Positions 32,309 to 41,570 of a stretch of 64,000 bases of DNA are shown piece by piece. How positions within the stretch are numbered: the first letter of the stretch is position 1; every line of letters starts with the position of its first letter. The notes under the pieces are model-generated. The model did no database searches, was not told the origin of the DNA, and saw only the letters and a program-made list of their open reading frames with translations. Source of the DNA: Craterilacuibacter sp. RT1T (GTDB taxonomy: Bacteria > Pseudomonadota > Gammaproteobacteria > Burkholderiales > Chromobacteriaceae); the NCBI RefSeq assembly GCF_023502145.1, contig NZ_JAMFLI010000001.1, forward strand, positions 62,001 through 126,000, read 5' to 3'. The translations under genes and the position numbers were made by a program.

Positions 32309-32833
32309 ATGCGAAGCTTGTGTGCAGGGGAGGTCAGCTTGTGCCGGCGCCTGTTTGGCGATGCGCTGAATTACCATCTGGTGCGCGTGCATGGCCGGCC
32401 TTATCTGCCATGGCAGGGCGCGCGCGCAATGGCGTCGAACGGGCAGCTTTATCTGCCTGCGTGTAGCGGGCTGTATGCCGATGATTACTCGCAGGAGGGA
32501 GCCGCACTACAGCTCTTGTTCGTGCACGAGATGACGCATGTCTGGCAATACCAGCGCGGTTACCGTCTGCGTCTGGCTGCCTTGTGTCTGCTGGCGCAAG
32601 GCGGCTATGGCTGGCGAGATGCTTACGCCTATCCGCAGCGGCCGGGTGCCGAATTCCGGGACTTTAATTTCGAGCAGCAAGCTGAACTGGTGTCGCACTA
32701 CCATGGCGCGGCGCTATTGGGCTTGCCCGCCTTGCTGCCGCGCCTGCCATGGCTACAGATGGTGTTGCAGGGCTTTCTGGCCGATGCGGGCGACAGACGC
32801 TTATTGCCGCTCTCCCGGCGCTTGGTGACGTAA
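32309..32833 (+). CDS. Putative zinc metallopeptidase-like protein (Vgr-related, HExxH)
   Basis: The 174-aa protein has a clear HExxH zinc motif in FVHEMTHVWQYQRGY (about residues 70-84), preceded by LFGDALNYHLVRVHGRPYLPW and a GQLYLPACSGLY segment. This arrangement matches proteins usually annotated as Vgr-related or DUF4157-like, of unknown function. There is no signal peptide or Vgr spike domain. A possible third ligand is the Glu in NFEQQAELVSHYHG. The ATG at 32309 has AGGGG six bases upstream, so it looks translated. It stands alone between the metF terminator and convergent plsY, with no secretion-system genes nearby. Confidence 0.65.
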   Translation: MRSLCAGEVSLCRRLFGDALNYHLVRVHGRPYLPWQGARAMASNGQLYLPACSGLYADDYSQEGAALQLLFVHEMTHVWQYQRGYRLRLAALCLLAQGGYGWRDAYAYPQRPGAEFRDFNFEQQAELVSHYHGAALLGLPALLPRLPWLQMVLQGFLADAGDRRLLPLSRRLVT

Positions 32834-32853
32834 AAAAGGGGCCATAGGCCCCT
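32832..32853 (-). terminator. Terminator after plsY
   Basis: AGGGGCC (32837-32843) pairs with GGCCCCT (32847-32853) around ATA. The minus strand continues into six T. It sits directly after the plsY stop and overlaps the end of the convergent HExxH gene. Confidence 0.85.
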
Positions 32854-32856
32854 GGG

Positions 32857-33486
32857 TCAGGATTTGTCTTCGCTGGAAGACTTTTCGCCTATCTTGCCTT
32901 CTTGCCCGGTGAGCAGATTGACAAGGTTGGACTTGTGGCGGTGAACCACCAGAATGGCAATGATGATGCAGGTGCCGAAAAACGGGCTTTGCGGGCCGAT
33001 GATGAAGTAGGCGAAGACCGGTGCCAGTACGCAGGCCGTCAGCGCCGACAGTGACGAAATCTTGACGACCAGCGCCATAAACAGCCAGGTGGCGATGGCC
33101 GCCATTGCCAGCCACAGATTAAAGCCGAACAGCACGCCCACGGCAGTGGCGACACCCTTGCCGCCTTTGAAGCCGAAAAATATCGGCCACATATGGCCAA
33201 CCAGTACCGCCAGCGCGACCATGGAAACTTCACGCGGTCCCAGACCGTAGCGTGGTGCCAGCCATGCGGCCAGTGCAACGGCCACCCAGCCTTTGATGCC
33301 GTCGCCCAGCAGGGTCAGGACGGCGGCCAGTTTCTTGCCCGAGCGCAGTACATTGGTGGCGCCAGGGTTGCCGGAGCCATAGCTTCTGGGGTCGGCCATG
33401 CCCATGGCGCGGCTGACGATCACGGCAAACGAGAGCGAGCCTATCAGATAGGCGACGGCGATGAAGGCAAAGGCTGTCGTGGTCAT
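32857..33486 (-). CDS. plsY: Glycerol-3-phosphate acyltransferase PlsY
   Basis: The 209-aa inner-membrane enzyme acylates glycerol 3-phosphate using acyl-phosphate, the first step of phospholipid synthesis. The three PlsY motifs are visible: GSGNPGATNVLR near residue 37, GHMWPIFFGFKGGKGVAT near 97 (in part), and HRHKSNLVNLLTG near the C terminus. About five membrane segments are predictable. The ATG at 33486 gives MTTTAFAFIAVAYLIGS; the upstream extension would cross the divergent folB start. The plsY/folB divergent pair is also found in enterobacteria. Confidence 0.95.
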   Translation of the reverse strand: MTTTAFAFIAVAYLIGSLSFAVIVSRAMGMADPRSYGSGNPGATNVLRSGKKLAAVLTLLGDGIKGWVAVALAAWLAPRYGLGPREVSMVALAVLVGHMWPIFFGFKGGKGVATAVGVLFGFNLWLAMAAIATWLFMALVVKISSLSALTACVLAPVFAYFIIGPQSPFFGTCIIIAILVVHRHKSNLVNLLTGQEGKIGEKSSSEDKS

Positions 33487-33557
33487 GGTTAATACACTAG
33501 AATGCGGGGTTTGGATTTTACGGTATCGAGCGGCATTTCCCAACGCCGTCAGCACAG

Positions 33558-33917
33558 ATGGACATTATTTTTCTGCGAGAAGTGCGCGCGGCGACCCTGA
33601 TCGGCGTGTATGACTGGGAGCGCGAAGCGCCCCAGACCCTTGAGATCGATCTGGATATCGGCATTCCGAGCGAAGTGCCGTGCCACAGTGACGATATTGT
33701 CGATACCATTCATTACGGTGAGGTGGTGGAGCGCGTGCGGGCATCGCTGGCCGAGCAGCATTTTTTGCTGATCGAGGCGCTGGCCGAACATATCGCCCAT
33801 CTGATTCGTAGCGAGTTTGGCGCGGCTTGGGTGCGGGTGTCGATCACCAAGCCCGGTATCCTGCCCGAGGTGGCCAAGGTTGGGGTGACCATAGAGCGTG
33901 GTCAGCGCCCGCGCTGA
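33558..33917 (+). CDS. folB: Dihydroneopterin aldolase
   Basis: The 119-aa enzyme of folate synthesis cleaves dihydroneopterin to 6-hydroxymethyl-dihydropterin and glycolaldehyde. Recognised by IFLREVRAATLIGVYDWEREAPQ with the substrate-binding Glu, VDTIHYGEVVE, the helix FLLIEALAEHIA and the catalytic Lys in ITKPGILPE. It is divergent from plsY, with 71 bases between starts. Confidence 0.94.
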   Translation: MDIIFLREVRAATLIGVYDWEREAPQTLEIDLDIGIPSEVPCHSDDIVDTIHYGEVVERVRASLAEQHFLLIEALAEHIAHLIRSEFGAAWVRVSITKPGILPEVAKVGVTIERGQRPR

Positions 33918-33947
33918 AAAAAGATAGCCCCGCACAATGCGGGGCTA
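33917..33947 (-). terminator. Terminator after the truncated haemoglobin gene
   Basis: TAGCCCCGCA (33925-33934) pairs perfectly with TGCGGGGCTA (33938-33947). The minus strand then reads TCTTTTTT. It lies between convergent folB and the globin gene. Confidence 0.88.
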
Positions 33948-33951
33948 GCGT

Positions 33952-34338
33952 TCATTCGGGCTGGTTGCGCATGAAATCGGCGGTATTGTAAAACGCCTCG
34001 ATCAGCTTGGCTTTCAGCCAGTCCTCCAGCACCAGTTCATCTACCGCCAACTGCATGCAGTGCATCCATTGATCGCGCGCGCTGCTGTCTACGGCAAACG
34101 GCATATGGCGCTGGCGCAAACGTGGATGGCCGAAGGCTTCCATATAAAGCGCCGGCCCGCCCAGCCAGCCGGATAAAAACATATACAGCTTTTCGCTGGA
34201 GCCGGCCAAGTCTGCCGGATGCATGGCTCGGAGTTCGGCTACCGAGGGATCGGTATCCATAATGGCGTAAAAGCGCTGGCACAGATGGCGCACGACACCC
34301 GCGCCGCCCATCAGCTCATAAGGCGTCATTTCTGCCAT
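33952..34338 (-). CDS. Group II truncated haemoglobin
   Basis: The 128-aa haem protein follows the 2-over-2 globin pattern of group II (TrHbO): Tyr24 at B10 (RFYAIMDTDP), proximal His78 in RLRQRHMPF and the group II Trp91 in DQWMHCM. These proteins bind oxygen or nitric oxide and may act in oxidative or nitrosative defence. The ATG at 34338 starts one base after the purT stop, so it is probably the second gene of a purT operon. Met4 is an alternative start. Its link to purine synthesis is not obvious. Confidence 0.9.
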   Translation of the reverse strand: MAEMTPYELMGGAGVVRHLCQRFYAIMDTDPSVAELRAMHPADLAGSSEKLYMFLSGWLGGPALYMEAFGHPRLRQRHMPFAVDSSARDQWMHCMQLAVDELVLEDWLKAKLIEAFYNTADFMRNQPE

Positions 34339-34339
34339 T

Positions 34340-35539
<1,200 letters not shown>

Positions 35540-35607
35540 GCTGTTTCTCCTCGCTATAAGAAATCGCGCGCATCTTAACATGCCATGCCGATGGCCGGAT
35601 GCAGACT

Positions 35608-36483
35608 TTATCCACGTATGGTTTTGGAGGGGGCGTGTGCTGCGTGCTCGTACACGGTTTTTCCGCGCAGATGGAACAGGTCTGCCGCGAAGTAGAAATT
35701 TTCCGAATGACCGACAAACAGCAGGCCATCTGCCTTGAGCAAGGGGGCAAAGCGTTTGAGGATGCGCCCTTGCGTGTCGCGGTCGAAGTAGATCATGACG
35801 TTGCGGCAGAAGATGGCATCAAAGGTTTTGTGTATGCCCCAGCTTGTGTCGATCAGGTTCAGGCGCTGGAAGCTGATCATATTGCGTAACTGAGGCTTGG
35901 CCTGATACTGGCCGTCGGCGAGTTTGTCGAAGTATTTGGCGGCCATGCCGGCAGGCAGGCGGGCTATCTTGTCGGCGGCGTAGATGCCGCGTCTGGCGGT
36001 CTCCAGTACGCTGGTGTCCAGGTCGGTGGCCAGGATGCTGATAGCGGGGCGCGTCGTGCCGGAGAGGGCTTCCAGAGCCGTGATGGCAATGGAGTAGGCT
36101 TCTTCTCCGGTGGAGGAGGCTGCGCACCAGATGTTGACCTCATTGCGCCCGGATTGCTTCAAATGGCTGGCTAAGAGCGGGAAGTGATGCTCTTCGCGAA
36201 AAAAGAAGGTGAGGTTGGTGGTGAGCGCATTGACGAATTGTTCAAACTCGCCGCGCCCTGCGCTGGATTCGACCAGATTCAGATAGGGGGTAAAGCCGCT
36301 CAGCTTCAATTCCCGTATCCGGCGTACCAGACGGCCATAAACCATGTCCTTCTTGGTCGGGTTCAGGGCGATGCCGGCATTTTGGTAAATCAGCTTACGC
36401 ACCCGTTCGAAGTCCGTGTCGCTGAAATTGAACTCCCGGTTAAAGTCGATTTTGGGCAGGGCAACAGGCGGTAGTGTGATCAT
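35608..36483 (-). CDS. cheR: Chemotaxis protein methyltransferase CheR
   Basis: The 291-aa SAM-dependent enzyme methylates glutamates on chemoreceptors. It has the N-terminal helical CheR domain ([19 protein letters not shown]), the [12 protein letters not shown] motif, the SAM site [15 protein letters not shown] (usually EPYSIA), and [14 protein letters not shown]. The ATG at 36483 is chosen because the longer frame would start inside the erpA terminator hairpin. No other che genes are in the window, so it is an orphan whose receptor is elsewhere. Confidence 0.93.
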   Translation of the reverse strand: MITLPPVALPKIDFNREFNFSDTDFERVRKLIYQNAGIALNPTKKDMVYGRLVRRIRELKLSGFTPYLNLVESSAGRGEFEQFVNALTTNLTFFFREEHHFPLLASHLKQSGRNEVNIWCAASSTGEEAYSIAITALEALSGTTRPAISILATDLDTSVLETARRGIYAADKIARLPAGMAAKYFDKLADGQYQAKPQLRNMISFQRLNLIDTSWGIHKTFDAIFCRNVMIYFDRDTQGRILKRFAPLLKADGLLFVGHSENFYFAADLFHLRGKTVYEHAAHAPSKTIRG

Positions 36484-36497
36484 GAGTAAGGCTCGGC

Positions 36498-36530
36498 AAA
36501 AAAAAGGCTCGGGTATCAACCCGAGCCTTT
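36498..36530 (-). terminator. Terminator after erpA
   Basis: A perfect 12-bp stem, AAAGGCTCGGGT (36503-36514) with ACCCGAGCCTTT (36519-36530), runs into eight T on the minus strand. It separates erpA from cheR. Confidence 0.92.
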
Positions 36531-36548
36531 CATATTAACCGTTCAGCC

Positions 36549-36899
36549 TTAAACCGTGAAGGAAGAGCCGCAGCCGCAGGTGGTGGTCGCATTCGGATTG
36601 CGGATCACAAACTGGGAGCCTTCCAGATTGTCCTGGTAGTCGATCTCTGCGCCGACCAGATACTGGTAGCTCATCGGGTCAACCAGGAAGGTCACGCCGT
36701 CGCGTTCGATCGCGGTATCGTCGTCGTTGACGATTTCGTCAAAGGTAAAGCCGTACTGGAAGCCCGAGCAGCCGCCGCCGGTAACAAATACGCGCAGCTT
36801 GAGCTCCGGATTGCCTTCTTCGGCCACCAGATCCCGCACCTTGGCGCAGGCGCTATCGGTGAAGTTGATCGGGGACGGCATTTCGGTAGTCGCAGTCAT
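36549..36899 (-). CDS. erpA: Iron-sulfur cluster insertion protein ErpA
   Basis: The 116-aa A-type carrier delivers Fe-S clusters to apo-proteins. The three conserved cysteines are present in [11 protein letters not shown] and in the C-terminal CGCGSSF. The sequence [15 protein letters not shown] is typical of ErpA rather than IscA. The ATG at 36899 has GAGGCGAG upstream. It has its own terminator. It is a likely supplier for complex I clusters, though that is inference. Confidence 0.93.
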   Translation of the reverse strand: MTATTEMPSPINFTDSACAKVRDLVAEEGNPELKLRVFVTGGGCSGFQYGFTFDEIVNDDDTAIERDGVTFLVDPMSYQYLVGAEIDYQDNLEGSQFVIRNPNATTTCGCGSSFTV

Positions 36900-36989
36900 G
36901 GTTTCTCGCCTCGTCAAACAGTGTGCCAAAAGCGGCATTCATCCTAGTATTTTACTCAGGATTGGGGTGCTGTGGCGAGTGTTCAAGTG

Positions 36990-38018
36990 TCAGGGCAGTA
37001 GCGGCACCTGATTCAGTCCCGATTTTTCGTCCAGACCGAACATCAGATTCATATTCTGTATGGCCTGACCGGCGGCACCTTTGACCAGATTGTCTATCAC
37101 CGAAAGCACCACAACAGTATCGGAGCCTTGCGGGCGGTGCACGGCAAGACGGCAGGTGTTGGCGCCGCGTACCGAGCGCGTTTCCGGGTGGCTGCCCGCT
37201 GGCAGTACGTCGACAAATTGTTCTTGCGCATAACGCGTTGCGAACAAGGCCTGCAAGTCGCAGTCTTTGGTCAGACGGGCATAGAGTGTGGCGTGAATGC
37301 CGCGTATCAGGGGTGTCAGGTGGGGAACGAAGGTGAGGCCTACCGCTTCGCCGGCCATGCTGTGCAGCCCCTGGCGAATTTCCGGCAAGTGGCGGTGGCC
37401 CGCCACGGCATAAGCCTTGAAGTTGTCGCCTGCTTCGGCAAACAGGCTGCCAAGTTCGGCTTTGCGCCCCGCACCGGAGACGCCGGACTTGCAGTCGGCA
37501 ATGATATGGCTGCAATCAATGACACCAGCTTCCAGTAGCGGCAGCAGGCCCAATTGGACGGCGGTCGGATAACAGCCGGGGTTGGCAACCAGCTTGGCAT
37601 CGCGTATGCGTGCGCGGTTGAGTTCGGGCAGGCCGTAAACCGCGTCTTCCACCAGTTCGGGGGCGGCATGTTGCATGGCGTACCATTTTTCCCATTCGGC
37701 CACATCGCGGATACGGAAGTCGGCCGCCAGATCAATGACCCGGACACCAGCCTGGAGCAGTTCGCGCGCATCATGCATGGCAATGCCGTTGGGGGTGGCG
37801 AAGAAGACGATATCGCAAGCCGTGAGCTTGGCTTGTTCAGGCGTCGAGAAGGCAAGGTCGATGTGGCCGCGCAGGCTGGGGAACATGTCGGCAACCTGCA
37901 TGCCGGCTTCCTTGCGCGAAGTGACGGCGGTGACCTGTGCTTGCGGATGGCTGGCCAGCAAGCGTAGTAATTCAACACCGGTATATCCCGTCCCGCCAAC
38001 AATCCCAACCTTGATCAT
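36990..38018 (-). CDS. argC: N-acetyl-gamma-glutamyl-phosphate reductase
   Basis: The 342-aa NADPH enzyme catalyses the third step of arginine synthesis. It has the dinucleotide motif [16 protein letters not shown] at the N terminus and the catalytic Cys149 in [14 protein letters not shown], with later GVSGAGRKA and HRHLPEI. The ATG at 38018 has AAGGCAAG upstream, and the longer frame runs into the leader. It is the long-form (about 340 aa) ArgC. Confidence 0.95.
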   Translation of the reverse strand: MIKVGIVGGTGYTGVELLRLLASHPQAQVTAVTSRKEAGMQVADMFPSLRGHIDLAFSTPEQAKLTACDIVFFATPNGIAMHDARELLQAGVRVIDLAADFRIRDVAEWEKWYAMQHAAPELVEDAVYGLPELNRARIRDAKLVANPGCYPTAVQLGLLPLLEAGVIDCSHIIADCKSGVSGAGRKAELGSLFAEAGDNFKAYAVAGHRHLPEIRQGLHSMAGEAVGLTFVPHLTPLIRGIHATLYARLTKDCDLQALFATRYAQEQFVDVLPAGSHPETRSVRGANTCRLAVHRPQGSDTVVVLSVIDNLVKGAAGQAIQNMNLMFGLDEKSGLNQVPLLP

Positions 38019-38099
38019 ATGCTTGCCTTTTTGTAAAAAAATGTCGCAAGGATGAATATACGGTAGGAGGCTATTGCAATGCAATAAATTGCAGGCAAG

Positions 38100-38121
38100 A
38101 AAAAAGCCACCCGAGGGTGGC
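38100..38121 (-). terminator. Terminator after rpsI
   Basis: GCCACCC and GGGTGGC (38106-38121) form a short GC stem. The minus strand continues with six T. It lies 24 bases after the rpsI stop. Confidence 0.85.
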
Positions 38122-38144
38122 CTTTCCGATAGCAGGGTAGCGAA

Positions 38145-38537
38145 TTAACGCTTGGAGAACTGCTTGGCGCGACGTGCTTTACGCAGGCCGACTTTCTTAC
38201 GTTCAACTTCACGGGCATCGCGAGTGACGAAGCCTGCTGCAGACAGAGCTGGTTTCAGTTCTGCGCTGAAGTCGATCAGTGCACGGGTGATGCCGTGACG
38301 GATTGCACCAGCTTGGCCAGTTTCGCCGCCGCCGATAACGTTGACTTTGATATCGAACGATTCCGTGTGCTCGGTCAGAGCCAGTGGCTGGCGGATGACC
38401 ATGCGGCCGGTTTCGCGAGCAAAGTATTCGTCAACAGGCTTGCCGTTAACGATGATCTGGCCGGAACCCTTTTGCATGAACACACGAGCAACCGAGCTCT
38501 TGCGGCGGCCGGTACCGTAGTAATATTTACCGTTCAT
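38145..38537 (-). CDS. rpsI: 30S ribosomal protein S9
   Basis: The 130-aa protein is a small-subunit ribosomal protein whose basic C-terminal tail, ending [12 protein letters not shown], reaches the P-site tRNA. The N terminus ([16 protein letters not shown]) and the [15 protein letters not shown] segment are typical. It starts ten bases after rplM in the universal rplM-rpsI operon. Confidence 0.98.
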   Translation of the reverse strand: MNGKYYYGTGRRKSSVARVFMQKGSGQIIVNGKPVDEYFARETGRMVIRQPLALTEHTESFDIKVNVIGGGETGQAGAIRHGITRALIDFSAELKPALSAAGFVTRDAREVERKKVGLRKARRAKQFSKR

Positions 38538-38547
38538 CTATCTTGCC

Positions 38548-38982
38548 TCAAAAATCAGTTTCCAGCACTTTCGGCTGTTGGGCTTCGTGCGGATGTTCGC
38601 TACCAGCGTATACCTTGAGCTTCTTGATCATTGCGTAACCAAGTGGGCCTTTAGGCAGCATACCCTTGACAGCTTTTTCCAGAACACGTTCAGGGAACTG
38701 CTGTTGCAGTTCGGTGAAGTTGCGTTCCTTGATGCCGCCCGGATAGCCGGTGTGACGGTAGTATTTCTTGTCTAGGGCCTTGGCACCGGTGACGCGCAGC
38801 TTGTCAACGTTAACGACTACGATGTAGTCGCCAGTGTCAACGTGCGGGGTGTATTCCGGCTTGTGCTTGCCACGCAGACGGTGAGCGATTGCAGCCGCTA
38901 CACGACCCAGCACTTTGTCGGAGGCGTCGACCACGTACCACTCGCGCTTTACTTCATGCGGCTTGGCAGAAAAGGTCTTCAT
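38548..38982 (-). CDS. rplM: 50S ribosomal protein L13
   Basis: The 144-aa early-assembly protein of the large subunit is recognised by [24 protein letters not shown] (in part), [16 protein letters not shown] and [10 protein letters not shown]. The ATG at 38982 has GGAAGAG just upstream. A good promoter is at 39018-39046 on the minus strand. Confidence 0.98.
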   Translation of the reverse strand: MKTFSAKPHEVKREWYVVDASDKVLGRVAAAIAHRLRGKHKPEYTPHVDTGDYIVVVNVDKLRVTGAKALDKKYYRHTGYPGGIKERNFTELQQQFPERVLEKAVKGMLPKGPLGYAMIKKLKVYAGSEHPHEAQQPKVLETDF

Positions 38983-39017
38983 GGAGCTCTTCCATCGTAA
39001 ATTCTTGAAAGTTCCGG

Positions 39018-39046
39018 ATTCTATTGTAGGGAAGCCCTGCTGTCAA
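39018..39046 (-). promoter_or_regulatory. Sigma70-type promoter for rplM-rpsI
   Basis: On the minus strand TTGACA (39041-39046) and TAGAAT (39018-39023) are separated by exactly 17 bases. Transcription would start some 30 bases before the rplM start codon. Confidence 0.85.
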
Positions 39047-39131
39047 ACCATTGTGCGATAACAATAAATAGACTCGCTCCTGTGTGTGCAAAACAGGCGC
39101 GCTTATGCTCGCAAAACAGGCAAATTCAGGC

Positions 39132-39163
39132 AAAAAAAAGCGCAATCATGTGAATGATCGCGC
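39132..39163 (-). terminator. Terminator downstream of relA
   Basis: GCGCAATCAT (39140-39149) pairs with ATGATCGCGC (39154-39163) with one mismatch. The minus strand then has eight T. It lies 185 bases after the relA stop in an otherwise gene-free 365-base gap (38983-39347). Confidence 0.8.
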
Positions 39164-39274
39164 CAAGTTCCACCTAAATAAGGAGGATGGAGGAGACAAC
39201 ACCAAAACGCACATAGTAATGCAACGTCATGATGCGATTCGAATTATCCGCAGTGAAACCTGACTTGGCAAGGT

Positions 39275-39297
39275 TTTTTTGTGCAGAGCACAAAAAA
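39275..39297. repeat. AT-rich palindrome after relA
   Basis: TTTTTTGTGC (39275-39284) is the exact reverse complement of GCACAAAAAA (39288-39297) with an AGA centre. It could be a bidirectional weak terminator or protein site. Nothing else is recognised between it and the relA stop. Confidence 0.5.
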
Positions 39298-39347
39298 TGT
39301 TGCAATGCCGCATCTGTTCTTGCCGGGCGTTGTGGTAAGTATGCCCG

Positions 39348-41549
39348 TCAGGCGCGCCTGACGTCCTGTACGCCATTGATTTCATTTACATGATTAATGA
39401 CCCGGCTGATCTCCTGTACGCTGCGCACTTCCACGGTAAAGCACATCCTGGCCTTGTGGTCGCGGGTCTGTGTGTTGACTGCAATTACATTGAGCTTTTC
39501 GCGTGACAAAACATCGGAAATGTCTCGTAGCAGCCCGGGGCGGTCACGCGCGCTGACTTCAAGGTCGATCGGGAAGACGCTGTTTTTCTGTTCGCCCCAG
39601 TCGGCGCTGATCAGGCGTTCCGGTGCTTCTGCCGACAGGCGTTTCAGGGTCAGGCAGTTGCTGCGGTGAATCGAAATGCCGCGCCCCTTGGTGACGAAGC
39701 CGGCGACGGAGTCGGGAGGGGCCGGCTTGCAGCATTTGGCCAATACCGTCATCAGGTTGTTGACCCCTTCAATCAGGATGCCGCCCGCGTCGTGGCCGCC
39801 TTTGCTGCGCTTGATCAGGTCGTCCGCGGTAATGTCCTGTGCCGGAGGTGGCGTAAAGCTGGCGATGGCGGTGCTGACCGCTCTGAGTGACAGTTCTCCA
39901 TGCCCCAGTGCACCGAAAACATCCTCCAGTTTGGCATACCCCAGTTTTTCGGTCAGTGTGCCCAGATTGGGATGGTTGGGATGGCGCGCCAGTTCGCGTT
40001 CGAATAACTGGCGACCGCTCTCGCGTACCGAGTCGGCATTTTGCTGGCGAATATACTGGCGGATCTTGGTGATGGCCTTGTTGCTTTTGACCCAGCCCTC
40101 ATGCAGCCAGTTGACGCTGGGGCCGCCTTCCTTGGCCGCCAGAATTTCGACGCGCTGGCCGTTTTGTAACGGGGTCGATAGCGGGACAATGTGTCCTTCG
40201 ACCTTGGCGCCACGGCAGCGATCCCCCAGGCTGCTGTGGATGGCGTAAGCGAAGTCGATGGGGGTCGCCCCCGTCGGCAGGGAGAGAACGCGTCCTTGCG
40301 GGGTCAGCACGTACAGGGTGTCGGCAAACAGTTCGGTCTTGAAGGCGTCAGCCAGACCCTCTTTGTCGGAAATTTCTTCCCTCCAGTCGAGTAGCTGCCT
40401 GAGCCAGGAAATTTTTTCCTCGTACGCGGCATCGCCTTTGCCGCCTTCCTTGTAACGCCAGTGTGCCGCCACGCCGAATTCGGCATGCTCATGCATGTCA
40501 AAGGTGCGGATCTGAACCTCGATCGCCTTATCCTCCGGACCGATGACGGCCGTGTGCAAGCTGCGGTAGTTGTTTGGCTTGGGGTGCGAGATATAGTCGT
40601 CAAATTCCCCCGGAATCGGCTGCCAGATATTGTGCATCAGGCCCAGCACCGTGTAGCAGTCCGGCATGCGCTCGACCAGTACGCGTACGGCGCGGATGTC
40701 GTACAGCTCGGAGAAGTCGAGCTTTTTCTTGCGCATCTTTTTCCAGATGGAATAGATGTGCTTGGGGCGGCCGGCGACTTCTCCCTTGATGCCTGCCTTG
40801 GCCAACTCGTCGCGCAAGACTTGCAAAATGCGTTCGATATAGTCGAGCCGCTCCAGCCGCCTTTCATCCAGCAGTCGGGCAATTTTTTTGTAGCTCTCCG
40901 GCTCCTGATGGCGAAAGCCCAGATCTTCCAGCTCCCATTTGATTTGCCACACCCCCAAGCGGTTGGCCAGGGGGGCAAAGACTTCCATGGTTTCATTGGC
41001 GAGCTGGCGGCGCAGTCTCTCGTCCGGTACTTCGGCCAAATAGTGCATGGTCTGGGTGCGCCAAGCCAGTTTGATCAGCACCACGCGAATGTCGGTGACC
41101 ATGGCCAGCAACATTTTGCGCATGGTTTCGGCCTGACGCGCACGCTCTTCAGGCGTATCGAGCTGGTCGATGCGTGCCAGTTCGGTCAGGCGCCGCACCT
41201 TGCCTACGCCTTCCACCAGCATGGCCACGGTAGGGTTGAAATGGTGCGCCAGCCAAACGCCGGCATCTTCCCGATAGTCGGGGGCGGCAAACAGCAGCGT
41301 GGCGGCGATGGCGTCCGGCAGCAAGTTCAGGTCGGCGACGATGGCCGCCGCTGCGACAGCATGACTGAATACGTCTTCGCCGGTGAGTGGCAGGTGGCGC
41401 TCTTGATAAAGTGCGCGCGCCTCGGCGAAGGCGCGTGCCAGCATGCCGCTTTCTTCGGGTGTGAGTGCGGCAGAAAGTTGCTCAAGCCAAAGTGCCGGGT
41501 CGGCAGCATTGGCAAGAGTATCGGCAACGGGGCGGACAACGGAAACCAT
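39348..41549 (-). CDS. relA: GTP pyrophosphokinase RelA ((p)ppGpp synthetase)
   Basis: The 733-aa stringent-response enzyme makes (p)ppGpp on stalled ribosomes. Domain order: pseudo-HD hydrolase domain (about 50-150), synthetase (about 240-370, with RPKHIYSIWKKM and PKPNNYRSLHTAV), TGS (about 405-470), a Cys-containing region (CCKPAPPDSVAGFVTKGRG) and a C-terminal ACT domain. The HD motif is lost (LLFAAPDY instead of the usual LLHDVVEDT), and residues 315-318 read EFDD, the ExDD mark of synthetase-only RelA. It therefore should not hydrolyse ppGpp; a SpoT must be elsewhere. Confidence 0.95.
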   Translation of the reverse strand: MVSVVRPVADTLANAADPALWLEQLSAALTPEESGMLARAFAEARALYQERHLPLTGEDVFSHAVAAAAIVADLNLLPDAIAATLLFAAPDYREDAGVWLAHHFNPTVAMLVEGVGKVRRLTELARIDQLDTPEERARQAETMRKMLLAMVTDIRVVLIKLAWRTQTMHYLAEVPDERLRRQLANETMEVFAPLANRLGVWQIKWELEDLGFRHQEPESYKKIARLLDERRLERLDYIERILQVLRDELAKAGIKGEVAGRPKHIYSIWKKMRKKKLDFSELYDIRAVRVLVERMPDCYTVLGLMHNIWQPIPGEFDDYISHPKPNNYRSLHTAVIGPEDKAIEVQIRTFDMHEHAEFGVAAHWRYKEGGKGDAAYEEKISWLRQLLDWREEISDKEGLADAFKTELFADTLYVLTPQGRVLSLPTGATPIDFAYAIHSSLGDRCRGAKVEGHIVPLSTPLQNGQRVEILAAKEGGPSVNWLHEGWVKSNKAITKIRQYIRQQNADSVRESGRQLFERELARHPNHPNLGTLTEKLGYAKLEDVFGALGHGELSLRAVSTAIASFTPPPAQDITADDLIKRSKGGHDAGGILIEGVNNLMTVLAKCCKPAPPDSVAGFVTKGRGISIHRSNCLTLKRLSAEAPERLISADWGEQKNSVFPIDLEVSARDRPGLLRDISDVLSREKLNVIAVNTQTRDHKARMCFTVEVRSVQEISRVINHVNEINGVQDVRRA

Positions 41550-41570
41550 ACGGCGTTTTCAGCTAGCTTT

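Noticed and set aside
36484-36519. TTG start of cheR within the erpA terminator
   Set aside because: The extra residues are encoded by the hairpin; ATG 36483 is enough.
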